From NCBI GenBank assembly GCA_017578085.1, contig PKQR01000025.1, positions 1 through 19,792 of the forward strand: DNA of 19,792 nucleotides, given 5' to 3'. Below, in pieces: positions 13,513 through 19,792 of this stretch. The notes beneath the pieces were generated by a model. The model was not told the DNA's origin. It ran no database searches and saw nothing but the letters and a program-made list of their open reading frames with translations. A program made the position numbers and the translations under genes. The stretch comes from Bacillota bacterium (GTDB lineage Bacteria; Bacillota; Limnochordia; Limnochordales; ZCTH02-B6). Numbering within the stretch: the first letter of the stretch is position 1; every line of letters begins with the position of its first letter.

Positions 13513-14660
13513 CGCGCCTGTTGCTCTCGGCGGGGGAGGCGTCCGGGGACTTACACGGGGCTGACCTGGCCCGGGCCCTGCTCGCCCAAGCGCCCGGCGC
13601 CAGCTTGTTCGGTATGGGCGGTCCCCTGATGCGGGACGCCGGGGTTGAGCTGCTCTTCAACCCCACCAGCATGAGCACCGTCGGTTTCGTGGAGGCACTG
13701 CGCAGCGTCAACGTCCTGCGCCGGGTGCTGGCGCGCCTCGGCCAAGCGATGGACGAGCGGCGGCCGGACGCGGTGGTGTGCATCGATTTCCCTGGCTTCA
13801 ATATGCGGCTTGCGGCCTTGGCTCGCAGCAAAGGCATCCCGGTGCTGTACTACTTCAGCCCGACCGTATGGGCCTGGGGCAAGGGGCGGGCCGACAAGCT
13901 CGCGGAGCTAGACGTCACAATTTTGGCCGTGTTTCCGTTTGAGGCCGAGGCGTACCGGCAGGCCGGCTGCCGGGTGGAGTTCGTCGGGCATCCGCTGCTC
14001 GACCGGGTGCGGCCGTCGGCGGAGCGGGAAACCCTGCGGCGCGAGTTTGGGGTGGCCGGGGACCAGCCTCTCGTGGCCATCATGCCCGGAAGCCGCGAGC
14101 AGGAACTCGCGTACTTGCTGGCGCCGATGCTGGCCGCAGCCCGCATCGTTTTGTCCCAGCGGCCCGGGACCCGGTTTATCCTGCCTGTGGCCCACACGCT
14201 CAACGTCCAGGACGTACGCAAGATGGTGGCCGACGCGGGCCCGCTGCCGGTGGACGTGGTGGAAGGGCGCGCCTACGACGTGCTGGGGGCGGCCGACGCG
14301 GCCATGATCAGCATGGGGACGGCGACGCTGGAGGCTGCACTTCTTGGCGTGCCCCACGTGGCCTGCTACCGCGTCTCGAGCACCACTTACCAGTTGGCCC
14401 GGTTTCTGGTAAAACTGCCCCATGTAGCCCTGCCCAACATCATTCTTGGCCGGGAAGTCGTTCCTGAGCTGCTGCAATCCCGGGTCACCGCGGACAACCT
14501 CGCCCGGGAGCTGCTCAAGCTGCTTGAGCCCGCACGGCACGCCGCGGTGCGGGCCGAGCTGGCGCAGGTGCGTTCCCGGATGGGGGAGGGGGGCGCCGTC
14601 GCGCGGGCGGCAGCGGCAGTGCTGGCGCGGGCAGGCGCCGGCGCGGCGGGAGCGGGTTGA
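13509..14660 (+). CDS. lpxB: Lipid-A-disaccharide synthase LpxB
   Basis: LpxB is the GT19 glycosyltransferase that joins lipid X and UDP-diacylglucosamine into the lipid A disaccharide at the inner face of the membrane. It has 383 residues; ATG 13509 overlaps the lpxI stop. Motifs in order: SAGEASGDLHGADL (7-20), FGMGGPLM, STVGFVEAL, CIDFPGFNMRLA with the catalytic-type Asp, SPTVWAWGKGR, VFPFEAEAY, VEFVGHPLLD, MPGSREQE and MGTATLEAALLGVP (the family more often has SGTATLE). The last 20 residues are Ala/Gly-rich and probably disordered. This is the canonical member of three adjacent LpxB-family genes; the next begins inside its stop codon region (TGATG). Confidence 0.95.
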   Translation: MTRLLLSAGEASGDLHGADLARALLAQAPGASLFGMGGPLMRDAGVELLFNPTSMSTVGFVEALRSVNVLRRVLARLGQAMDERRPDAVVCIDFPGFNMRLAALARSKGIPVLYYFSPTVWAWGKGRADKLAELDVTILAVFPFEAEAYRQAGCRVEFVGHPLLDRVRPSAERETLRREFGVAGDQPLVAIMPGSREQELAYLLAPMLAAARIVLSQRPGTRFILPVAHTLNVQDVRKMVADAGPLPVDVVEGRAYDVLGAADAAMISMGTATLEAALLGVPHVACYRVSSTTYQLARFLVKLPHVALPNIILGREVVPELLQSRVTADNLARELLKLLEPARHAAVRAELAQVRSRMGEGGAVARAAAAVLARAGAGAAGAG

Positions 14661-15958
14661 TGGAATTTGTCCTGACGGCCAACAGCCCGGGCGAGGTGTC
14701 CACGTGGCTGGCGCCTGTCGTGCGGGCGCTGCGGGAGAAGGCGCCCGGGGCACGGATTAGCGTATTCCTGGTGCCCTGCGCGTTCGCCACGGGCGCGGAA
14801 AAGGCGGTCGTCGCCGCCATGCCGGGTGTCGACCGCGCCTTTGGGCCGGGCGAGTACTGGCGCCATGCCCTGGCGGTTCCGGCGGTGCGGGGGTTTGAGC
14901 GGGAAGGCGCGGTGCTGTTCCTGGGCGGCGACCCGGTGCACGCCCTGTGGCTGGGGCGCCGCTTGGGGCTGCCCGCGCTCGCCTACATGGAGCGGGGCAG
15001 CCGGTGGGGCCGGCACTTTGCCGAGGTGTTTGTGCCCAACGAGGGCGCCCGGGAAAAGCTCTTGCGGCGGGGAGCCGACCCGCAGCGCGTGCGGGTCGTG
15101 GGCGACCTCATGCTGGACGCGGTGCGGCCTTCACGGAGCCCTGAAGCCGTCCGGGCCGAGCTCGGCCTAGATCCCTCGCGGCCCGTGGTGGCTGTGTTTC
15201 CCGGCAGCCGCCGCTTTGAACTCGAGCAGGCTATGCCCTTCTTGCTGCGGGCGGCGGAGATCTTGTGGGAAGGCCGCCGGGAGCTGCAGTTTGTCATGAG
15301 CTTGGCTCCCTTTGTTTCTCCTCTCGACCTCGACGGAAAGCCGGTCGCCGCGCTGGGCGGCACCCCGGTGACGCTGGAGCCGGACGGAAACCGGTGGCGG
15401 GCGGTGACAGGCCGCGGCCTGGTGGTGCCGGCCCTGCGGGGGGCGCCTTACGACATCATGCAGGTGGCCGACCTGGCGCTGACGGTTCCCGGAAGCAACA
15501 CGGCGGAAATGGCTGCCATGGGCCTGCCGATGGTGGTGGCGCTGCCGTTGAATCTGGCCGAGTCCATTCCCTTGCCGGGGCTGGCCCAGTACGTGGAGCG
15601 GGTCCCCGTCGTGGGCAAGCGCTGGAAGCGGGCCATCGTGCACCGGTTGTCCGAGCGGACGCCCCTCGTCGCCTTGCCCAACCGCAAGGCCGGGCGCGCC
15701 ATCGTCCCTGAAGTGCGGGGCATCCTGCGGCCCGAGGATGTGGCGCTGGAGGCGGAAAGGCTCTTGGCTGACGCCAAGGCCAGGTCCGCCATGGCGGCCG
15801 CCCTGCGCGAAGTGATGGGTCCCCCGGGTGCGGCCCGGCGCATCGCCGAGCGGCTGTACCAGGTCGCCGCAGGGCCGTCCGAGGCCATCGGCCGTAAGGG
15901 CGACGACCAGGACGAGCGGGAGGCGCAGGGAGGACTGCAGCCCGGTGAGGTCCCGTGA
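14660..15958 (+). CDS. LpxB-related glycosyltransferase-like protein, first extra copy
   Basis: About 432 residues. ATG 14660 overlaps the lpxB stop by 1 nt; TTG 14657 is a possible start one codon earlier. The layout follows LpxB and GT-B enzymes: TANSPGEVSTWLAPV at the N-terminus in the place of SAGEASGDLHGA, VLFLGGDPVHALWLGRR, YMERGSRWGRHF, FVPNEGAREKLLRRG, VRVVGDLMLD, AVFPGSRRFELE and TVPGSNTAEMAAMGLP in the place of SGTATLEA. The IDFPGFN motif is absent, so it is not a plain second LpxB. It likely transfers a sugar to a lipid or acts as an LpxB-like partner; donor and acceptor are unknown. A tail of about 25 charged residues follows the fold. The next gene overlaps by 4 nt. Confidence 0.8.
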   Translation: MEFVLTANSPGEVSTWLAPVVRALREKAPGARISVFLVPCAFATGAEKAVVAAMPGVDRAFGPGEYWRHALAVPAVRGFEREGAVLFLGGDPVHALWLGRRLGLPALAYMERGSRWGRHFAEVFVPNEGAREKLLRRGADPQRVRVVGDLMLDAVRPSRSPEAVRAELGLDPSRPVVAVFPGSRRFELEQAMPFLLRAAEILWEGRRELQFVMSLAPFVSPLDLDGKPVAALGGTPVTLEPDGNRWRAVTGRGLVVPALRGAPYDIMQVADLALTVPGSNTAEMAAMGLPMVVALPLNLAESIPLPGLAQYVERVPVVGKRWKRAIVHRLSERTPLVALPNRKAGRAIVPEVRGILRPEDVALEAERLLADAKARSAMAAALREVMGPPGAARRIAERLYQVAAGPSEAIGRKGDDQDEREAQGGLQPGEVP

Positions 15959-17175
15959 AGCTGCTCTTTGTCACCAACGGGCACGGTGAGGATCGCCTGG
16001 CCCTCTGCCTGGTGCGAGCCCTGGGGGCGAGCTTGCCCGGGGCCGAGATCCGCGCCGTTCCCCTTGTGGGCGAAGGCCGCCTGCTGGAGGAAGCGGGCAT
16101 CGCGGTGGCCGGCCCACGGGTGCGGGTGCCCTCCGGAGGCCTCGTCCGCCCGACTGCGGGCGCGGTCTGGCGCGACCTGCGGGCCGGGCTAGTCAGGCAG
16201 TTCCGCCGCCAGATGCGATTCTTGAGAGAGCAGGCAGCCTGGGCGCAAGCGGCCATCGCCGTGGGCGACACCTTTTGCGGCTGGGTGGCTGGACGCTGTC
16301 TGCCTGATCGGCCGCTGATCCTGGTCGCGACCGCCAAGTCTGTCTACATCCACGGCCATTCGCGGCTTGAGGTTTTCTGGATGCGGCGCCGATGCCAGCA
16401 CGTGTTTGCCCGGGACGAGCCGACCGCCGAGGACCTGCGGCGCCGGGGCGTACCCGCGTCCTGGGAGGGAAACCTCATGATGGACGCCCTGGACGTGACC
16501 GGTCGCTCCCCGGTGGCGCCTGGCGAGGGACCCGTAGTGGCGCTCCTGCCCGGCAGCCGGGATGACGCCTACATCAACCTGGGCGCGCTGGCCGACTGCC
16601 TGGAGCAACTTTCCCGCGCGCTGGCCCCGTCAAGGCAGGGCCTTGTGGGGCTGGTGCCTTTGGCGCCTGGTCTCGACCGCGAGCGGGCCTTGGCCGTGTT
16701 GGCGGAGCGGGGCTGGACGCGGCAGGTGCCGGCTGGGCCCTCGCCCGCTGCCCCGGCAGGCGGCCACGATTCGGCCGGGACAATTACGGTGGAGAAAGGA
16801 GCGGCCCGCCTGCGGATCGCCTGGGGAATGTTTGGCGATGTGCTGCTGGCCGCCGATCTGGTCATCGGCCTGGCCGGCACGGCCAACGAGCAGGCGGCGG
16901 GTCTCGGCAAGCCCGTGGTCGTTTTCCCCGGCCCGGGGATCCAGTTTAACCCGCGCTTCTTGAAGGCGCAGAAGCGGCTGCTGGGGGACGCGGTGGCCGT
17001 GGCGCCGCCGGACCCGGCCGCCGTGGCGGCGGAAGCGGCAGCGATTCTTGCGGACGACGCCCGCCGGCAGCGCATGGGGGCCGCAGGCCGGGCGCGCATG
17101 GGGCCGCCCGGGGCCGCGGACCGGATGGCCGCGGTCATCCTGCGCATTTGGGACGCCCGCACCGCCCATCCATGA
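15955..17175 (+). CDS. LpxB-related protein (TIGR03492-like), second extra copy
   Basis: 406 residues; GTG 15955 overlaps the previous stop by 4 nt. The opening KLLFVTNGHGEDRLALCLVRAL, then AVPLVGEGRLLEEAGI and VRVPSGGLVRP, match what I recall of the lipid-A-disaccharide-synthase-related family found in cyanobacteria and Deinococcus. Further GT-B signs are AIAVGDTFCGWVAG, VFARDEPTAEDLRRRGV, EGNLMMD, ALLPGSRDDAY and VIGLAGTANEQAAGLGKPVVVFPGPG. A low-complexity insertion (about 261-281, Pro/Ala/Gly-rich) separates two parts of the C-terminal domain. Biochemical role is unknown; position at the end of the lpx operon suggests lipid A or another glycolipid. No terminator follows: a minus-strand gene ends 1 nt away. 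Confidence 0.82.
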   Translation: MKLLFVTNGHGEDRLALCLVRALGASLPGAEIRAVPLVGEGRLLEEAGIAVAGPRVRVPSGGLVRPTAGAVWRDLRAGLVRQFRRQMRFLREQAAWAQAAIAVGDTFCGWVAGRCLPDRPLILVATAKSVYIHGHSRLEVFWMRRRCQHVFARDEPTAEDLRRRGVPASWEGNLMMDALDVTGRSPVAPGEGPVVALLPGSRDDAYINLGALADCLEQLSRALAPSRQGLVGLVPLAPGLDRERALAVLAERGWTRQVPAGPSPAAPAGGHDSAGTITVEKGAARLRIAWGMFGDVLLAADLVIGLAGTANEQAAGLGKPVVVFPGPGIQFNPRFLKAQKRLLGDAVAVAPPDPAAVAAEAAAILADDARRQRMGAAGRARMGPPGAADRMAAVILRIWDARTAHP

Positions 17176-17176
17176 C

Positions 17177-18568
17177 TTACGCGAAGGCCGCCGCTGCACC
17201 CGCCCTTTCTCCGCCGAACCCTGACAGGTGCAGGGCAAACTCGAGGGGCCTCTGGTCGGCCAGGCGGCTCGCGTCGTAGAGTCCTGCCTGGCGGAAGAGG
17301 TTGCGCCCGGTGCGGGAATTGGCTTCGAAAAACCACAGCCGCCCGGACCGGTCTATGGCGATGTCGATCCCGAGCTCTCCCACGTACCCCGTGCGCCGGC
17401 AGGCAACGTCGATCTCGTGGGCGACCCGCAAAGCGATATGTTCGATGCGCCGGCGCAGCGCCACCGCTTGCGCGTCGGTCATGGCCAGGCTTTCCATGAG
17501 CACCGGCTCCAATGGCCAGGCTTCGCCGCCGCCGTAAAGGTTGGAGACGATGCTGCCCGGCCGGCCAATCCGGGCGCCGGTGCCCGTGATCTGCCAGTTG
17601 CCGCTGCCGTCCCGCTGCACAAGGACGCGCACGTCAAAGATGCGCCCCCGCCAGCGGGCGAGGTCGATCCGGGGTTGGATGAGCCACGGCTGGCGCGGGC
17701 GGAGCAGCAGATGTTGTACGATGGCGCCAAGATGGGCGGTGCGGCCCCGGTGGATGCGGGCTTGGGCGTCGGTGTAGCGGTAGGTGTATCCGCCGCGCCG
17801 GTCGACGCTGATGACCCAGATGCCGATCCCTTTGCCGCCGCCCGCAGCCTTCACGTACACGGTGCCGTACCGCCGCAGCATGGCCGACAGGTCGGCCGTG
17901 CTGCGCAGCACCCGGGTTTCGGGGATGTAGGGCGCAAGGTCGGGGAAACGTCTCATCAGCCGGTAGACCCACCACTTGGATCCCACCAGGGAGTTGAACT
18001 GCTGCACCCCGCGCCCCCGCAGCCAGCGCTGCAAGCGCAAGACGGGGGTGGTGACGTAACCGCGGTCATAGAGCACGTGCGGCAAGGGGAAAAGGCGGCG
18101 CACCCAGCCGCGGCCGTCCAGCCACGTCCACCCGGCCACTGCGCTCAAGGGCCGTAGGACATCCCCGGGTCCAAAGACGTAAACCGCCATGTTTAGGTGG
18201 CGCCCGATGCGGATCAGGCGCCGGAAAAAGGTCGTCTGCGGTCCATACGGGCTGCCCGGCCCGCTGCGGTGGCACAGGATGCCCACGAAGGGCCCTACGT
18301 GCAGCCGGCCGTCGGCGGAGCGGCGGAGGCGCAGCGGCCAGCGGGCGGGCAGGTGCATGCGCTGCATCAGGAAGCTGTCCATGTACACCTTATCCTCGGG
18401 ACCGGGGCCGGCGGCTTCGACGCGGACCAGCGCCCGCTGGACCTGGGTGCAGAGCTGGATGCTCTGCCCTGGGTACAGCCCCAGCCGCTCCAGCAAAGCC
18501 GGCGCCATTTGCACCACCCGGCCCGCGCCCGCCCGGGGGTGCAGCGCTGCGCAAGCGCTTCGCTCCAT
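17177..18568 (-). CDS. YheC/YheD family ATP-grasp protein (endospore coat-associated)
   Basis: 463 residues on the minus strand, start ATG at 18568-18566 with AGGTGAAGG upstream. The N-terminal domain (about 1-180) has the YheC/D pattern, including FVGILCHRSGPGSPYGPQT (a variant of the VGIL motif) and FFRRLIRIGRHLNMAVYVFGP. The ATP-grasp domain follows: LPHVLYDRGY, FNSLVGSKWWVYRLM, VYVKAAGGGKGIGIW (the lysine and Gly-rich ATP loop), WLIQPRIDLARWRGRIFDVRV, GARIGRPGSIVSNLYGGG, and GELGIDIAIDRSGRLWFFEANSRTGR with the acidic Mg-binding residues and Asn. In Bacillus, YheC and YheD are spore-associated proteins; the ligated substrates are not well known. The gene is convergent with the lpx operon (1-nt gap) and divergent from the GNAT gene. 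Confidence 0.88.
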   Translation of the reverse strand: MERSACAALHPRAGAGRVVQMAPALLERLGLYPGQSIQLCTQVQRALVRVEAAGPGPEDKVYMDSFLMQRMHLPARWPLRLRRSADGRLHVGPFVGILCHRSGPGSPYGPQTTFFRRLIRIGRHLNMAVYVFGPGDVLRPLSAVAGWTWLDGRGWVRRLFPLPHVLYDRGYVTTPVLRLQRWLRGRGVQQFNSLVGSKWWVYRLMRRFPDLAPYIPETRVLRSTADLSAMLRRYGTVYVKAAGGGKGIGIWVISVDRRGGYTYRYTDAQARIHRGRTAHLGAIVQHLLLRPRQPWLIQPRIDLARWRGRIFDVRVLVQRDGSGNWQITGTGARIGRPGSIVSNLYGGGEAWPLEPVLMESLAMTDAQAVALRRRIEHIALRVAHEIDVACRRTGYVGELGIDIAIDRSGRLWFFEANSRTGRNLFRQAGLYDASRLADQRPLEFALHLSGFGGERAGAAAAFA

Positions 18569-18720
18569 CGCGCCTTCACCTGATTTCCGCCGCAGTCATA
18601 TGTTACTACGCTCCCTGCCGGTACCATAGCGTACGCGGCGCCAGGCCGTTTTGTCCCGGCCGGCTGGCGCTGCGCCGTACCTGGGCGCCGGGGGGCGCAG
18701 CAGGCAGGGGAGGGGCGCTT
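18569..18720. promoter_or_regulatory. Divergent intergenic region between the YheC/D and GNAT genes
   Basis: This 152-nt gap must contain the promoters of both divergent genes. On the plus side a strong ribosome site (GGGGAGGGG, 18708-18716) precedes GTG 18721. On the minus strand a CATATGACT element lies near 18592-18600, loosely like a sporulation sigma -10, with no convincing -35. No consensus housekeeping promoter could be assigned. Confidence 0.3.
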
Positions 18721-19209
18721 GTGGACGTGTCGATAAGGATGGCGCGGCCGCGGGAGGCCGGCGTTGTGCACCGGATACTGATGGAAGCCTACGCACCCTA
18801 CCGGGGTAAAGTCGTCCCACCCCTCAAGGTTTTTGAATCGACCCCGGCCAGCATCGCCGTGGACATCCGCACCCGGCGCCACGCCCACGCCCTCGCCTTC
18901 ATCGGGACGACGCCGGTAGGAACCGTGCGCTGCACACCCGGCCGCAACGGCCATGGGGAGCGCCGGTGGACCTTGTCCAGGCTCGCGGTGTTGCCTGAGT
19001 ACCGGGGCGAAGGCATCGGCGCCATGTTGATGCGCTGGATGGAAGAGCGGGCGCGCCAGTGCGGGGTGGCCGAACTGCGGGGCGAAGTCCGGACAGCTTT
19101 GCCGTTCCTGGTCCGGTTTTACCAGTGCCTCGGCTACCAGGTGCTGGGCTATCGCTCCAAGCCGGGATACGCCCGCTACTTGACCATCATCGGCAAGCGC
19201 CTTCGCTAA
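18721..19209 (+). CDS. GNAT family N-acetyltransferase
   Basis: 162 residues; GTG 18721 lies about 5 nt after GGGGAGGGG. A single GNAT fold: N-terminal MDVSIRMARPREAGVVHRI (beta1/alpha1), a central strand pair (AFIGTTPVGTVRC), the acetyl-CoA motif A LAVLPEYRGEGIGAMLM (about 93-109, with the R-G-x-G-x pyrophosphate loop), and the C-terminal FYQCLGYQVLGY typical of motif B. The acceptor cannot be predicted; proteins, small amines and antibiotics are all used by this family. It is followed 17 nt later by the ThiE/TenI-like gene and may be cotranscribed with it. Confidence 0.9.
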   Translation: MDVSIRMARPREAGVVHRILMEAYAPYRGKVVPPLKVFESTPASIAVDIRTRRHAHALAFIGTTPVGTVRCTPGRNGHGERRWTLSRLAVLPEYRGEGIGAMLMRWMEERARQCGVAELRGEVRTALPFLVRFYQCLGYQVLGYRSKPGYARYLTIIGKRLR

Positions 19210-19226
19210 AAAGGAGAGTGGGCCTC

Positions 19227-19792
19227 GTGGGCAAAGCGGATTTCCGGCTGTATGTGGTGCTGGACGACGCGCGCCGGCGCGTCGATCCGGCGGAAGCGGC
19301 CGCAGCGGCCATCGAAGGCGGCGCCACCGTTTTGCAGTGGTCGAGCGGCCAAGCATCCACCCGCGCGCAAGTGGAAACCGGGCGCCGGCTGGCGGAAGTC
19401 AGCCGGCGCTACGGGGTGCCTCTCGTCGTGGGCGGGCGGGTGGACGTCATGCTGGCCATCGGCGCGGACGGTGTCCTGTTGGGACCTGACGATTTGCCGG
19501 CCGTCGTCGCGCGGCGCCTGGCCGGCAGCGACGGCATCATCGGCGTGTTGGCCCGGGATCCCCGTGAAGCCCTGGCCGCTGCCGGGCAGGGCGCGGACTT
19601 CGTGCTTTATGCGCGTCCAGCGGAAGTGGCCGGAACCGTACCTGTGCCCGTGATCGCCCTGGGGGTGCGCAGTCCGGAAGAGGTGGTTGGGGCCTTGCAG
19701 GCCGGCGCTCGTGGGGTCGCGCTGGCGGCCAGCCGTGTGCGCCAGGGGGAGCTGGGTGCGGCTTGCCGGGCGTTTGCCGAAGCTATCCGCCG
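19227..19792 (+). CDS. ThiE/TenI-like TIM-barrel protein with altered active-site motifs, 3' truncated by window edge
   Basis: An uninterrupted frame from GTG 19227 (AAGGAG at 19211-19216, 10 nt upstream) to the right edge gives 188 residues with no stop, so the gene is cut off. The translation follows thiamine-phosphate synthase (ThiE) and TenI: DFRLYVVLDD at the start, AIEGGATVLQ, YGVPLVV, RVDVMLAIGADGVLLGPDDLP, GIIGVLARDPREAL, GADFVLYARP, PVIALGVRSPEEVVGALQAGARGVAL. Several ThiE active-site signatures are changed: Q-x-R-x-K after VLQ reads QWSSG, N-D-R reads GGR, V-H-L-G-Q reads VLLGP, and the phosphate-side G-P-x-F-x-T-x-T-K segment is absent. TenI, a thiazole tautomerase, or a non-catalytic relative fits better than true ThiE. 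Role uncertain. Confidence 0.75.
   Translation, partial: MGKADFRLYVVLDDARRRVDPAEAAAAAIEGGATVLQWSSGQASTRAQVETGRRLAEVSRRYGVPLVVGGRVDVMLAIGADGVLLGPDDLPAVVARRLAGSDGIIGVLARDPREALAAAGQGADFVLYARPAEVAGTVPVPVIALGVRSPEEVVGALQAGARGVALAASRVRQGELGAACRAFAEAIR

Noticed and set aside
17228..18157. Plus-strand open frame of 309 codons opposite the YheC/D gene
   Set aside because: The minus strand carries clear ATP-grasp motifs throughout; the plus frame has none.
18592..18610. Sporulation sigma K/E type promoter for the YheC/D gene
   Set aside because: CATATGACT only partly matches the -10 consensus and no matching -35 could be fixed, so it is not listed as a separate promoter.
19252..19653. Plus-strand open frame of 133 codons near the right edge
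   Set aside because: It is a shifted frame of the ThiE/TenI-like gene starting at 19227, which matches a known fold through to the window edge.
1..19792. tRNA, rRNA, CRISPR arrays, insertion sequences or attachment sites
   Set aside because: Nothing with the expected structure or repeats was seen by eye on either strand; composition looks even across the window, with no sign of recent insertion.

Overview
The window is a single high-GC chromosomal stretch dominated by outer-membrane (OM) and lipopolysaccharide (LPS) genes, nearly all on the + strand and tightly packed. It carries lpxD (5' truncated), a small putative OM barrel, a complete set of non-ATPase Lpt export parts (one LptF/G-type permease, LptD, LptC, an LptA-like protein), an unfamiliar ABC permease/ATPase pair, then lpxC, a sugar-phosphate nucleotidyltransferase, fabZ, lpxA, lpxI, lpxB and two further LpxB-related glycosyltransferase-like genes. 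A convergent minus-strand YheC/YheD-type ATP-grasp gene follows, then a GNAT acetyltransferase and a ThiE/TenI-like gene that runs off the right edge.

The organism is probably a diderm (LPS-bearing) spore-forming member of the Bacillota with high GC, such as Limnochordia. The reasons are the clustered lpx/lpt genes, which are typical of diderm Firmicutes, the use of LpxI rather than LpxH, and a spore-coat-associated YheC/D family gene directly next to the LPS genes. This is inference from gene content and was not tested by phylogeny.

Layout. 1-677: lpxD. 678-869: a leader with two GC-rich hairpins. 870-6345: OM barrel gene, lptF/G, lptD, lptC, lptA, a likely transcription unit for the LPS bridge to the cell surface. 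6346-6530: a stem-loop without a T-tract, then a perfect extended -10 promoter (TGTTATAAT). 6531-9453: an ABC pair made of a 718-residue permease-like protein (one N-terminal membrane helix, about 550 residues outside the membrane, three C-terminal helices and an EAA-like cytoplasmic tail) and its ATPase. 9454-9528: a leader able to fold over the lpxC ribosome binding site. 9529-17175: lpxC to the third lpxB-like gene, mostly joined by start/stop overlaps of 1-4 nt, so probably translated as a coupled operon. 17177-18568 (-): YheC/D-like. 18721-19209: GNAT. 19227-end: ThiE/TenI-like.

How they work together: LpxA, LpxC and LpxD make UDP-diacyl-glucosamine, LpxI cleaves it to lipid X, and LpxB joins the two to the disaccharide. 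FabZ supplies or diverts hydroxyacyl-ACP. LptF/G, LptC, LptA and LptD move the finished LPS to the cell surface. LptB, LpxK and Kdo transferase are not in the window. The most novel elements are the ABC pair embedded between the transport and synthesis genes and the tandem triplet of LpxB-family genes.
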